From M3007 sp041392625 (GTDB lineage Bacteria; Bacteroidota; Bacteroidia; Chitinophagales; Saprospiraceae): a stretch of DNA of 64,000 bases. Below, piece by piece: positions 51,999-61,051 of this stretch. The notes under the pieces are model-generated. The model was not told the origin of the DNA and ran no database searches. It saw only the letters and a program-made list of their open reading frames with translations. A program made the translations under genes and the position numbers. The stretch lies in NCBI GenBank assembly GCA_041392625.1, contig JAWKLR010000007.1, positions 62,001 to 126,000 of the forward strand, given 5' to 3'. How positions within the stretch are numbered: the stretch's first letter is position 1; each line of letters opens with the position of its first letter.

Positions 51999-52822
51999 TG
52001 TTTTTGAGTGTTTAAAATTGAATGATGCGGGTGGACCTGCTTGCTTTTTCCTTCCTGAATCTGGTTTTGAACGGTTTCCAGTTTTTCATAGGCATCTTCA
52101 CGCAGGGTACCCATCCAGACATCCCAGAAGGTGAAATACAGGCCGTAGTTTCCGTGAAATTTTTCATGGTGCTGGTTGTGAAAAACGGTAGAGTTGAGCC
52201 ACTTCCCGAGCGGGTGCTTGTACATCCATTTTGGGTACAACTCATACCCCAGGTGTCCGTACACATTGAACCACAGCATCCAGGTAATAAAGGCAAATAA
52301 CGAAATGGGATGCACGGGCATAATCAACACAGCCAGGGGCACAATCCCGGCTTCGACAATGGCCTCCAGTGGGTGAAAGGAGTAGGCTGCCCAGGGAGAG
52401 GGGTTTACTGATTTATGGTGGACCAGGTGCATCACGCGGTACAGCCGCGGGTGGTGCATCAGCCGGTGCATCCAGTAGAAGTAGGTGTCATGCAATAAAA
52501 CCAGGACAACAAAAGAACCAAACAACCATCCGTATCCGTGTTGGGCAGGGTCGGTGTAAAACTGCGTATATGCCCGAAGCGGTGAGCCAAGTGTTAACCA
52601 GGCCATGCCCCCGAAAATGAGGGCGGTAAGAAATGAATAGCCAATTTCACGCCGCATGTCCGAGTCTTTCGGAAAACGCTGCTGGATTTTCCGGTGCAGC
52701 CAGTCTTTTCGTTTCCACAGGTAAAACAAAGCAAAGGCCCAGGCGCACAGTAAAAAGTAGCGGCCAAAAATGATCAACGGAAATACAATCCAACGGTATT
52801 CAAACGATTCTGGTAAAAACAT
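51995..52822 (-). CDS. Sterol desaturase / fatty acid hydroxylase family protein
   Basis: 275 residues, integral membrane, with the three di-iron histidine clusters of the superfamily: HDTYFYWMHRLMHHPRLYRVMHLVHHKS (near 110-140) and FHNQHHEKFHGNYG (near 210). There are about four to five hydrophobic helices. Family members hydroxylate or desaturate lipids using oxygen. It is the first gene of an apparent four-gene operon with the haem/copper protein, kinase and regulator; ATGA overlap with the next gene. Confidence 0.9.
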   Translation of the reverse strand: MFLPESFEYRWIVFPLIIFGRYFLLCAWAFALFYLWKRKDWLHRKIQQRFPKDSDMRREIGYSFLTALIFGGMAWLTLGSPLRAYTQFYTDPAQHGYGWLFGSFVVLVLLHDTYFYWMHRLMHHPRLYRVMHLVHHKSVNPSPWAAYSFHPLEAIVEAGIVPLAVLIMPVHPISLFAFITWMLWFNVYGHLGYELYPKWMYKHPLGKWLNSTVFHNQHHEKFHGNYGLYFTFWDVWMGTLREDAYEKLETVQNQIQEGKSKQVHPHHSILNTQKQ

Positions 52823-53183
52823 AATAGACTCTTTGTAAAACCCACCTGCTAAAAATTAACAGGGGGAATCTGTTCACTGTATAGTTGCGAAGAACGTGTT
52901 CTAAGAATTCCGGAATGAAAACAACAGGTTCATACCTCAAATGTGTAGGCACCGAGGGCATGAATTCAAGCGGTTTCAACCAATTGCTCCTTTTTTTCAA
53001 CAAAAAGTGGTCGGCTTTGCAGGCTGTTGATTGCTTGCTGCAATTGGTTGAATTTGTTTGTGGCGGTTCAACAGGCCCAACATCTTTGCCTCGTCAGTTG
53101 ACCAAAACCTATAATTCATTCAAGTAGACGTGCTTACTAAAATACCTAAAGACTTCCCGAGTACTTACAAACCAAACTCAATT
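52823..53183. other. Intergenic region before the lipoprotein gene
   Basis: About 360 bases between divergent genes. The only structure noted is the palindrome AGAACGTGTTCT near 52889-52900 and a one-mismatch -7 element CATCTTTG at 53081-53088, about 95 nt before the lipoprotein ATG. No gene supported; a 67-codon minus-strand frame overlaps the hydroxylase start and looks spurious. Confidence 0.45.
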
Positions 53184-53906
53184 ATGATTACCAATTTGAA
53201 AAGTTCCAGCCTTGTAATCGCCACAGCATGCATCTTTATGGCTTCACTAAGTTCCTGCAGAAAAAATGCAGATGAAGTGAAAGAAATCATTACTGAATCC
53301 GAAGCAGCAGAAATCGTCGAGGCCGCAGTAAGCGAACGCACCGCAGGAGCAGCGCTCAGCACGGAGGAAATGGCCCGAATGGCTGGGAGTACACTCGACC
53401 AGTGCAACCAACCCGGTGATACCAGTTTTGCATTTTCCAATGACTATGCCGGTGCATCCTATGCCTATCAGTTGGGGCTCGACTGGTTGTTGTCTTGCAG
53501 CGATCTGGATGTGCCTCAGCAACTCCAGTTTGATATGACGGGATCAGGAACCTTCGCAAGCGTAAAATGGGATGGAACACAAAGTTCCACCGGAACGCTG
53601 CTGTTGACCGGACTCGACTTTCAATCCGCCGCCTACACCCTGAATGGAGACTATGACTATGTAGGTGAAATTACCGGCGATCTCCGCCTGGTTGATCCAA
53701 GTCTGGACTGCACCATCGAAATCAACCTGGTGGATTTACAACTGGACAAGGATACCTATGATATTACTACCGGAAGCGGCTCAATTGTATTGACCGTAAG
53801 CAACGGTCGGGGCCAAACACAAACACTCAATGGGCAGTTGGTCTTCAACGGCGATGGAACGGCTACTGTTACCATCAACAACCTGTCCTACACATTTGAC
53901 CTGTAG
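53184..53906 (+). CDS. Putative lipoprotein of unknown function
   Basis: 240 residues from the ATG at 53184, which gives a lipoprotein signal (SLVIATACIFMASLSSC) with lipobox LSSC. After an acidic, Ala/Glu-rich helix (about 30-70) the protein becomes Thr/Ser/Gly/Asp-rich and beta-structured (QFDMTGSGTFASVKWDGTQSSTGTLLLTGL, GSGSIVLTVSNGRGQTQTLNGQLVFNGDGTATVTINNLSYTF). I recognise no family. Likely attached to a membrane and facing the periplasm or surface. Confidence 0.75.
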   Translation: MITNLKSSSLVIATACIFMASLSSCRKNADEVKEIITESEAAEIVEAAVSERTAGAALSTEEMARMAGSTLDQCNQPGDTSFAFSNDYAGASYAYQLGLDWLLSCSDLDVPQQLQFDMTGSGTFASVKWDGTQSSTGTLLLTGLDFQSAAYTLNGDYDYVGEITGDLRLVDPSLDCTIEINLVDLQLDKDTYDITTGSGSIVLTVSNGRGQTQTLNGQLVFNGDGTATVTINNLSYTFDL

Positions 53907-53935
53907 CAGTTTTCACCCATATTTCAGATTGTTTT

Positions 53936-53978
53936 GTCCCCTGTGCCAGTGCGATTGGCATGGGGGCGTTTTGTTTTA
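53936..53978 (+). terminator. Terminator after the lipoprotein gene
   Basis: CCCCTGTGCCA pairs with TGGCATGGGG (one mismatch), followed by CGTTTTGTTTT, about 30 nt after the stop. Confidence 0.65.
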
Positions 53979-54011
53979 GGGGGATGGGATCTGCGAGTCA
54001 GTCTCTCTTCG

Positions 54012-55448
54012 CTAAACTTTCAGTTCAAGCAGCGCCACATTCTCAATGTGGTGTGTGTGCGGGAACATATCCACCGGGCGGACTTTGAGTACCCGGTATT
54101 TTTCATCCAGTAAATTCAAATCGCGTGCCTGTGTTGCCGGGTTGCAGCTGACGTACACCATGCGGGGCGCTTCCAGGTCGAGCAAAAACCGGATGGCTTT
54201 CTCGTGCATGCCGGCCCGGGGTGGATCCGTGATCACCAGATCGGGCTTGCCGTGTTTTTTTGTGAATTCGGGCGACAATACATTTTTAACATCACCAGCA
54301 TAAAAGGTGGCATTCTCGATCTGATTGAGCAGTTGGTTTTCCCGGGCATCTTCGATAGCTTCAGGGATTTCCTCAATGCCAACTACCTGCCTGCAAAACG
54401 GAGCAACATACAGCGCAATGCTGCCGGTGCCTGTATACAGGTCGTACACGTTTTCGGTGCCCTGCAATTGGGCAAAATCCACAACCACATCATAGAGGCT
54501 TTTTCCTTGCCGGGAGTTGGTCTGGAAAAAGGATTTGGGCCCAATTTTAAATTGCCGTTCGCCCAGGTTTTCTATTACATACCCTGCTCCGCACCAGGTT
54601 ATCATTTCCTGATCAAAGACGCTGTCGTTTAATTTTTCATTGATGCAATAGACAATGGTGGAAATCTGATCTTCAAACCGGTTGTGCAAAGCACTCAGGA
54701 AGGCTTCAATTGCCTCCTGATCCGGGCGGGCAAAACTTACCAACAGCATGAGCTGTCCGTTTGAGCAAAGCCGGACCATCAGGTTGCGCAAAAAGCCGGT
54801 ATTTTCCCGGATGTCGTAAAAATCCAGGTTTTGTTCCAGGGCAATCTCACGGGCTGCATTCCGGATGGCATTGGAAGGCTCGGCCTGAAGCCAGCAATGA
54901 TCGATATCCACCACTTTATCAAATGCACCTGCTCGGTGGAAGCCCAGTCCGGGAGGTACACCATCAAAAGTGTCGGCGGGTTTGGTTCCATCGGGGTTTA
55001 GGCTGATTTCCTCGGCGAGGAGCCAGCGTTTATTTGAAAACGCAAATTCAAGTTTGTTTCGGTAATAGGTCGTTTCCGGGGCGCCGAGGATGGGTAGAAA
55101 TTCACCCACTTCCACCTTTGCAATACGCTGAAATGCATCCAGAACCATTTGGTTCTTGTGTTCCAGTTGGGTTTCATAACCCAGGTTTTGCCATTTGCAT
55201 CCTCCGCAAACACCGAAGTGGGAGCAAAATGGCTCTACCCGATGGGGAGACGGAGTAACCAGGCGTTCGACATTGCCCTCTGCAAAACCTTTGCGCTTTT
55301 TTTGCACAAAAACATCAACAACATCTCCGGGCACAGCACCGGCAACAAATACCGGTAAACCTTCGGCGGTTCTGCCAACTCCTTTGCCTCGATCAGCCGT
55401 TCCATGGATGGGAACTGCCGGAATTATGTAATTTTTTTTTCTTGCCAT
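54012..55448 (-). CDS. rlmD: 23S rRNA (uracil-5)-methyltransferase, RlmD/TrmA family
   Basis: 478 residues. An N-terminal TRAM domain (VGRTAEGLPVFVAGAVPGDVVDVFVQKKRKGFAEG), an Fe-S cysteine set beginning FCSHFGVCGGCKWQ (near 75), and a Rossmann methyltransferase with ENVYDLYTGTGSIALYVA, VITDPPRAGMHEKAI and the catalytic Cys in MVYVSCNPATQARDL near the end. It makes m5U in rRNA (or tRNA); exact target is not decidable by eye. Divergent from alaS. Confidence 0.9.
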   Translation of the reverse strand: MARKKNYIIPAVPIHGTADRGKGVGRTAEGLPVFVAGAVPGDVVDVFVQKKRKGFAEGNVERLVTPSPHRVEPFCSHFGVCGGCKWQNLGYETQLEHKNQMVLDAFQRIAKVEVGEFLPILGAPETTYYRNKLEFAFSNKRWLLAEEISLNPDGTKPADTFDGVPPGLGFHRAGAFDKVVDIDHCWLQAEPSNAIRNAAREIALEQNLDFYDIRENTGFLRNLMVRLCSNGQLMLLVSFARPDQEAIEAFLSALHNRFEDQISTIVYCINEKLNDSVFDQEMITWCGAGYVIENLGERQFKIGPKSFFQTNSRQGKSLYDVVVDFAQLQGTENVYDLYTGTGSIALYVAPFCRQVVGIEEIPEAIEDARENQLLNQIENATFYAGDVKNVLSPEFTKKHGKPDLVITDPPRAGMHEKAIRFLLDLEAPRMVYVSCNPATQARDLNLLDEKYRVLKVRPVDMFPHTHHIENVALLELKV

Positions 55449-55459
55449 AAGTCAGACCG

Positions 55460-55467
55460 CAAAGGTA
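55460..55467 (-). promoter_or_regulatory. -7 promoter element of rlmD
   Basis: Minus strand TACCTTTG followed by C, 11 nt before the rlmD ATG at 55448. Confidence 0.6.
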
Positions 55468-55515
55468 TGGATTAATTAGCTGGATAAAATTGCCTCCTTA
55501 TTCTTTTATCATGCC

Positions 55516-55523
55516 TAACTTTG
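55516..55523 (+). promoter_or_regulatory. -7 promoter element of alaS
   Basis: TAACTTTG followed by C, 89 nt before the alaS ATG at 55613. The leader of about 85 nt is long for this window and could hold regulation, but no clear structure was found. Confidence 0.55.
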
Positions 55524-55612
55524 CGGTTTGATTTCCAGTTGGTCTGCAGCATGCTTCAGACAAGCGACGGAAATCAATCTAACATTGTGCAACAGACAGA
55601 AAGCAACGAAAT

Positions 55613-56725
55613 ATGACTTCTCGCGAAATTCGCCGCCAGTTTTTAGATTTTTTTGAAGCCAAACAGCATAAAATCATTCCTTCTGCACCCATGGTTGCAA
55701 AGAGCGACCCGACCTTGATGTTTATCAATTCCGGAATGGCACCGCTGAAGGATTTTTTCTTGGGCAACCAAACCCCGCCGGCACCTCGTGTTGCCGATAC
55801 GCAAAAATGTCTGCGGGTAAGTGGAAAACACAACGACCTGGAAGAAGTGGGCCGCGATGGCTACCACCACACCATGTTTGAAATGCTTGGCAACTGGTCA
55901 TTCGGTGATTATTTTAAAAAAGAAGCCATTGCCTGGTCGTGGGAATTGCTCACAGAAGTGTATAAGTTGCCCAAAGACCGGCTCTACGTTTCTGTCTTCC
56001 AGGGCGATGAGGGAGAGGGCTTGCCGTACGACCAGGAATCGCACGATGAATGGAAAAAATACATTGCGGAGGATCGCATTTTGGCCTTCGGCAAAAAAGA
56101 TAACTTTTGGGAAATGGGCGATCAAGGGCCTTGTGGACCCTGTTCTGAAATCCACATCGACCTGCGCTCAGATGAAGCCCGCGCTAAGAAGGATGGCAAA
56201 GACCTGGTGAATGCCGACGATCCCAATGTAATTGAGGTGTGGAACAATGTGTTTATGCAGTTTAACCGCCGGGCAAACGGAAGCCTGGATGAGTTGCCAG
56301 CCAAAAGCGTGGATACCGGTATGGGTTTTGAGCGTTTGGTTCGTGCCGTGCAGGGTGCTTCTTCGAATTACGATACCGACCTGTGGAAACCCTTGATTGG
56401 TTTTCTGGAGGATTATTCCAAGATAAAATACACAGGCTCCTATCCGGATGTGGACGAAAAATGGAGCATGACTGATATCGCATTCCGCGTGGTAGCCGAC
56501 CACCTTCGGGCTGTGAGTTTTGCAATCGCTGACGGCGAATTGCCATCGAACACCGGAGCGGGCTATGTTATCCGCCGGATTTTGCGCCGGGCTGTCCGGT
56601 ACTATTACTCCTTCCTGGATTTGAAAGAGCCGGTGCTCCATCAAATGCTGCCCATTCTGGCCACGGAGTTTGCCATGATGTATTTCCGGAACTCAAAGCA
56701 CAGGAAGCCTTTGTTGCAAAGGTGA
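55613..56725 (+). CDS. alaS: Alanyl-tRNA synthetase, N-terminal part (frameshifted)
   Basis: 370 residues of the class II catalytic domain: TSREIRRQFLDFFEAKQHKIIPSAP at the start, LMFINSGMAPLKDFFLG, RVADTQKCLRVSGKHNDLEEVG, HHTMFEMLGNWSFGDYFKKEAI, then PCGPCSEIHID, MGFERLV and GAGYVIRRILRRAVRY. After LPILATEFA the frame is wrong: the next residues (MMYFRNSKHRK) are out of family, while the next frame gives DVFPELKAQEAFVAKVILEEEKSF. One base lost or two gained between 56672 and 56680 explains it. The remainder of AlaRS is at 56722-58257. Confidence 0.93.
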   Translation: MTSREIRRQFLDFFEAKQHKIIPSAPMVAKSDPTLMFINSGMAPLKDFFLGNQTPPAPRVADTQKCLRVSGKHNDLEEVGRDGYHHTMFEMLGNWSFGDYFKKEAIAWSWELLTEVYKLPKDRLYVSVFQGDEGEGLPYDQESHDEWKKYIAEDRILAFGKKDNFWEMGDQGPCGPCSEIHIDLRSDEARAKKDGKDLVNADDPNVIEVWNNVFMQFNRRANGSLDELPAKSVDTGMGFERLVRAVQGASSNYDTDLWKPLIGFLEDYSKIKYTGSYPDVDEKWSMTDIAFRVVADHLRAVSFAIADGELPSNTGAGYVIRRILRRAVRYYYSFLDLKEPVLHQMLPILATEFAMMYFRNSKHRKPLLQR

Positions 56726-58257
56726 TTTTGGAAGAAGAAAAATCCTTTCTCCGCACCCTGGAAAGTGGTCTCAAGCGTATCGACACCCTGGAAGTTGAAA
56801 ACAACATACTCGACGGGCAGGCCGCTTTTGAACTCTACGATACCTTCGGTTTCCCGATCGACCTCACCCGACTCATCGCAGCCGAAAAAGGCTGGAGTGT
56901 GGATGAGTCCGGCTTTGAAAAGGCATTGTCTGAGCAAAAAAATCGCTCGCGCAAAGATGCCCAGAAAGAGGTGGGCGACTGGGAAGTGCTGCGGGATGAA
57001 TCCAACGTATCGTTTGTTGGGTACGATCAGTTAGATCTGCGCGATGCGCATGTAATCAAATACCGGACTGTGGTAGTGAAAGGGAAGCCACAATATCAAC
57101 TCGTCTTGAACCAAACCCCCTTCTATCCGGAAGGTGGTGGCCAGGTGGGGGATAAAGGCATTCTGACGTTTGGGGATGAGAAAATCCGGGTATTTGATAC
57201 CAAAAAAGAGAACGATCTGGTTATCCACATGGTCGATAAATTTCCGGAATACATCCAGGACCCGACGGTGCATTGCGAGGTAGATTTTACCCGTCGCCGA
57301 CTGACTGAAAACAACCACTCTGCAACCCACCTGTTGCATGCTGCCTTGCACCAGGTTTTGGGCACCCACGTGCAGCAGAAAGGTTCGTATCTGGATGACA
57401 CGACCCTGCGTTTTGACTTTGCGCACTTCCAAAAAGTGAGCGATGAGGAGATTGCGCAGATCGAGCAGATTGTCAACCGGAAAATCCGCGAAAACATTGC
57501 GCTGGAAGAAGCCCGAAGCCTGCCTATTGAAGAAGCCAAGGAAGCAGGAGCCATGATGCTGTTTGGCGAAAAATATGGAGAAACGGTGCGCATGATCACT
57601 TTTGATCCGGGCTATTCACGCGAATTGTGTGGGGGCTGCCATGTAAGCCATACCGGAAAAATTGGTCTGTTTAAAATCGTTTCTGAATCGGCAGTAGCCG
57701 CTGGCGTACGCCGTATCGAAGCCTTGACCGCCGAGGGTGCAGAATCGTATGTAAGCCAGATCGAACAGGAACTCAACGGAATCAAGCAGGTGCTTAAAGC
57801 CAAAGACCTGAGTAAGGCTGTGACCGATTTGCAGGAGGAAAACAAGCGCCTGCAAAAGGAAGTAGAAAAAATGATGCAGGCCCAGGCAAACTCGCTTCGG
57901 GATTCCCTGCGCGCAAATGCTACAGAACAAAATGGAGTGCGTTTGATCGCAACACAGGTGCCCATTTCCGATGCCAATGTGGTAAAAACCATGGCGTTTG
58001 AATTGGAGCGCGAACTGGCTCCGGCCGTAGTTGCTTTTGGCTCTGTTTCTCCGGAAGGCAAACCACTCCTTACGGTGAAGATCAGCGAAGACCTGGTAAA
58101 AGAGAAAAACCTGCACGCTGGTACCATTGTGCGGGAGTTGGCCCAAGCCCACCTGAAAGGCGGTGGTGGTGGACAGCCGTTCTTTGCTACTGCCGGCGGT
58201 AGTGATGCATCCGGGCTTGAAGCGGCATTGCAGGCTGTAGCGTCCTATCTAAAATAG
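56722..58257 (+). CDS. alaS: Alanyl-tRNA synthetase, C-terminal part (frameshifted)
   Basis: 511 residues, starting formally at a GTG that overlaps the TGA of the N-terminal part. It holds the rest of the aminoacylation module (EEEKSFLRTLESGLKR, FELYDTFGFPIDLT), the editing domain (TPFYPEGGGQVGDKG, ENNHSATHLLHAALHQVLG with HxxxH, and RELCGGCHV) and the C-Ala dimer domain ending HLKGGGGGQPFFATAGG. The two parts add to about 880 residues, the normal AlaRS length. The frame is also open upstream of the GTG, so this is one gene with a frameshift rather than a split enzyme. Confidence 0.92.
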   Translation: MILEEEKSFLRTLESGLKRIDTLEVENNILDGQAAFELYDTFGFPIDLTRLIAAEKGWSVDESGFEKALSEQKNRSRKDAQKEVGDWEVLRDESNVSFVGYDQLDLRDAHVIKYRTVVVKGKPQYQLVLNQTPFYPEGGGQVGDKGILTFGDEKIRVFDTKKENDLVIHMVDKFPEYIQDPTVHCEVDFTRRRLTENNHSATHLLHAALHQVLGTHVQQKGSYLDDTTLRFDFAHFQKVSDEEIAQIEQIVNRKIRENIALEEARSLPIEEAKEAGAMMLFGEKYGETVRMITFDPGYSRELCGGCHVSHTGKIGLFKIVSESAVAAGVRRIEALTAEGAESYVSQIEQELNGIKQVLKAKDLSKAVTDLQEENKRLQKEVEKMMQAQANSLRDSLRANATEQNGVRLIATQVPISDANVVKTMAFELERELAPAVVAFGSVSPEGKPLLTVKISEDLVKEKNLHAGTIVRELAQAHLKGGGGGQPFFATAGGSDASGLEAALQAVASYLK

Positions 58258-58263
58258 ATCACC

Positions 58264-58833
58264 ATGCGGATAAGGATTTTTATTTTGGTCCTGTTTCTCG
58301 TCTCGCTTGGGAGCGCAAGTGCTCAGGCACAATGGAATCTTGGTTTGGAAGTACAGGGCTACCCAACCGGAATGATCTCGGCAGTGCAGCTGGAATATGT
58401 AACAGCAAAGTGCCATGCATTTCACATGCGTGCTGGTTATAACATGGTGCGCCACAGAGATCAGGGTGTTTCTGATGATGAGCGCGGGGGCGGCCCCGGT
58501 TTTTCACTGGGGTATCGGCATGTGTACGGTCCCAAATCCAATCAATGGCATCTTGGGGTTCGAAACGACCTTTGGTTTAACAAGATCAACTGGGAGGATT
58601 TGCATGCAGATGGTGTATTGCATTCGGGTACAACGCGTATTGTGGTACTGCAACCTACGGTGGAAGCGGCTTGTCGCTTGCCTATTCCCGGAACGGAATT
58701 TTATTACAGCCCGTCCATTGCGTTTGGATTTGAGGTAAATGTGGTTACCAACGGAAAGGAGGTTGGGCAGGGGCCGATCTTGCTGCTTGGACTTACCGTT
58801 GGCAAGCACTTAGGTGATTCCACCAGCAAGTAG
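58264..58833 (+). CDS. Secreted small barrel-like protein
   Basis: 189 residues, 6 bp after alaS, so probably cotranscribed. Signal peptide (IFILVLFLVSLGSASAQAQ), then short alternating strands with Gly and aromatic residues (WNLGLEVQGYP, HAFHMRAGYNMVRH, GPGFSLGYRHVYG, QWHLGVRNDLWF, YYSPSIAFGFEVNVV, ILLLGLTVGKHLG), consistent with an eight-stranded outer-membrane barrel. No named family. Converges on the cyclase gene with 7 bp between. Confidence 0.65.
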   Translation: MRIRIFILVLFLVSLGSASAQAQWNLGLEVQGYPTGMISAVQLEYVTAKCHAFHMRAGYNMVRHRDQGVSDDERGGGPGFSLGYRHVYGPKSNQWHLGVRNDLWFNKINWEDLHADGVLHSGTTRIVVLQPTVEAACRLPIPGTEFYYSPSIAFGFEVNVVTNGKEVGQGPILLLGLTVGKHLGDSTSK

Positions 58834-58840
58834 CCTGAAG

Positions 58841-60703
58841 TTAAGCCGGCTTTTTCTCTACAAAATACATTTCCATGGAGCCTTTGTTTTTGGCCTCCAG
58901 CTTCCCGCGATAGATGCAGGTGAATTTGTCTTTTACCAAATCACAACTTGCTTTGGAAATGTTGATTTTTCCGGGTTCGGAGTTTTGTTCCATTCGGGCA
59001 GCAATGTTCACCGTATCTCCCCAGATGTCGTAGGCAAACTTTTTGATGCCTACAATCCCGGCAACAATAGGCCCTGAGTGAATGCCTATGCGCAATTGCC
59101 AGCCGTATGTGCTCTGTTCAACTATTTCCTGCATTCGAAAGGCTGCCCGAACAGCTTTTTCTGCATGGTCGGGGTCGGGGTTGGGCAAACCACACACGCA
59201 CATATAGGCATCGCCGATGGTTTTGATTTTTTCCAGCCCAAACTCCTCAACAACCTGATCAAATGCCCGGAAGTAATCATCGAGGATATGGACGAGTTCT
59301 TCCGGGCCAAGATTCTCTGCATAGTTGGTGAAGTTTTTAAAATCGCTGAACAGCACCGTGGCTTGCGGAAATTTCCGAGAGACGGCTTTGCCGGTGTTTT
59401 TGAGTTCTGTAGCCACCCCGACAGGCAGGATATTGAGCAGCAATTCGTCGGAGCGTTTGCGTGCACTATCGGTTTTTTGCTTCTGTCGAAAGATGATAAC
59501 TATAGCACCAAATGCGAGAAGTAAAACGGCAAGCGTGCCATAGAGCAGACTTGTTTTTCGTTCATTTTCCGTTTCTGCCCGGGCCATGGAGGTTCTGGAT
59601 TCTTCCAGCTCAATGCGTTGATTCAGCCGGAGGGTCTGGAGGGCTCTTTCCTGTCGGGAAAGGCTGTCAATTATCAGAATCGTTGAGTCGAGGTAGAGGT
59701 TGGCTTTGGGGTAGTCTCCCTGAAGGGCATAAATGTCGCTGAGAAGTGGGAATAATGCGCGCTTACGGGCATATGGCATTTTGTTTTTTGAAATGAGCAT
59801 TGCGGAGTCTACCTGTTCGATGGCTTTATCCAGCTTGCCAAGTTCCAGATTGATTCGCGCCATTTCCACGAGTGCACCCACGGCCGAGCTCCGCGCGTTT
59901 CGCTGTAGACTGATGTTTTTATCCCGTTCCAACATTTTCATCCCTTTTTCCAACTCTCCCCGCTCCAGGTAAATGCTGCCGAGGTTGCCGCTGAGTGTGC
60001 CAACCCATACGGGCGTTTTTGCCTGTTCGGCATATTTCAGGGCTTTCATAAAAGAAATTTCTGCGCTGTCGAGTTTTCCAAAACTTCGGTAGGCGAGCCC
60101 GAGTGTGTTGTTGATCCGGATATTGGATTGAATCGGCTCCCACGGATTTGTGAGTTTGGATGCCTCTTTTATAAAGCGGATGGAGTTTGGATAATCTTTT
60201 AGATAAAAATATTTTTCTCCCAGGTTATAGATGATCTGCTGCTTCAGGTGAAATTCGGTTGCATCCTGATTTCGGACCATAAAATAGGCCTTCTCAAAAT
60301 ACTGGATTGCAATCGTATAGTTGTTTCCCCAGTTCCAATACAATTCTCCCAGGTTTTGATAAATGATGGCTTGTAGCCGGGGATCTTTCCGAACAATAGA
60401 TTTCTTCAGAATCTGATTGTATTGCTCTTCAACTTCCTGAACGGTATGTGTGCGTTTATTTACTGACCAATATAAAATGGTGATTTCTGCTTCAACGGAA
60501 AAATGCGGGTCGTTCTGTTTTTCCGCAAATGCATTCAGGCTCTGGATGGCATCCGCTATACTCGCGGAGTCTAATTTTTGCGGTTTCCATTTTTCCCGTA
60601 AAAAGAAAAGTCGGTCTTTAAACGGGAGTTTGTATATGCTGTCGAGCTGACCAAAGCTAGGTAAGGACAAACAAGACAGGGCGAGTACAAAAAACCATTT
60701 CAT
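58841..60703 (-). CDS. TPR-containing class III adenylate/guanylate cyclase
   Basis: 620 residues. Signal peptide (FVLALSCLSLPSFG), a tetratricopeptide-repeat domain through about residue 350 (IIYQNLGELYWNWGNNYTIAIQYFEKAY, LSGNLGSIYLERGELEKGMKMLE), one membrane helix near 385-408 (LLYGTLAVLLLAFGAIVIIF), then a cytoplasmic cyclase domain: TVLFSDFKNFTNYAENL (metal Asp), KIKTIGDAYMCVCGLP, GIHSGPIVAGIVG and DIWGDTVNIAARME. It probably senses a periplasmic cue through the TPRs and makes a cyclic nucleotide. The Crp-type gene at 40.3 kb could be a responder, but that link is only inference. Confidence 0.9.
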   Translation of the reverse strand: MKWFFVLALSCLSLPSFGQLDSIYKLPFKDRLFFLREKWKPQKLDSASIADAIQSLNAFAEKQNDPHFSVEAEITILYWSVNKRTHTVQEVEEQYNQILKKSIVRKDPRLQAIIYQNLGELYWNWGNNYTIAIQYFEKAYFMVRNQDATEFHLKQQIIYNLGEKYFYLKDYPNSIRFIKEASKLTNPWEPIQSNIRINNTLGLAYRSFGKLDSAEISFMKALKYAEQAKTPVWVGTLSGNLGSIYLERGELEKGMKMLERDKNISLQRNARSSAVGALVEMARINLELGKLDKAIEQVDSAMLISKNKMPYARKRALFPLLSDIYALQGDYPKANLYLDSTILIIDSLSRQERALQTLRLNQRIELEESRTSMARAETENERKTSLLYGTLAVLLLAFGAIVIIFRQKQKTDSARKRSDELLLNILPVGVATELKNTGKAVSRKFPQATVLFSDFKNFTNYAENLGPEELVHILDDYFRAFDQVVEEFGLEKIKTIGDAYMCVCGLPNPDPDHAEKAVRAAFRMQEIVEQSTYGWQLRIGIHSGPIVAGIVGIKKFAYDIWGDTVNIAARMEQNSEPGKINISKASCDLVKDKFTCIYRGKLEAKNKGSMEMYFVEKKPA

Positions 60704-61051
60704 AGAGCAAACTGATCAGGAATGTATGACAGGATTCAACATGGCGGTATTCAGATAAAATCATCTGGTAGCTGGAGTAATACCGTCATTGGCTTGTCCA
60801 AGGTATAAAAATCTTAATAAGTTTAGGTTGAGAAATGCAGGTCAGCAAGGTGTTCTTGGGAATTAATTCTATTTTTACCCATAGCCGTTTTTGAACAGCA
60901 TATGCATTAGGTAAAGGTAACCTTCGCCCACTTTTACCGTCACAAAACCACTATTCTTCATTTCTTCATGTGTCTGAATGCAAATCAATTCTGATTTTGA
61001 CATGCAATTTCGCATGGCATTTGGCACGATTAAACCCTGTAATTTAATTCT
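60704..61051. other. Intergenic region between cyclase and mscS genes
   Basis: About 350 bases between divergent genes. ATGGCGGTATT near 60741 can pair with AATACCGTCAT near 60779 (one mismatch). No TAnnTTTG element was found for either gene and no small gene is supported. Confidence 0.4.

Noticed and set aside
52800..53003. 67-codon minus-strand frame before the fatty acid hydroxylase
   Set aside because: Overlaps the hydroxylase start in another frame and lacks coding character.
58841..60703. Cyclase plus Crp regulator as a single signalling system
   Set aside because: They are 18 kb apart with no shared promoter feature; a functional link is possible but unsupported here.
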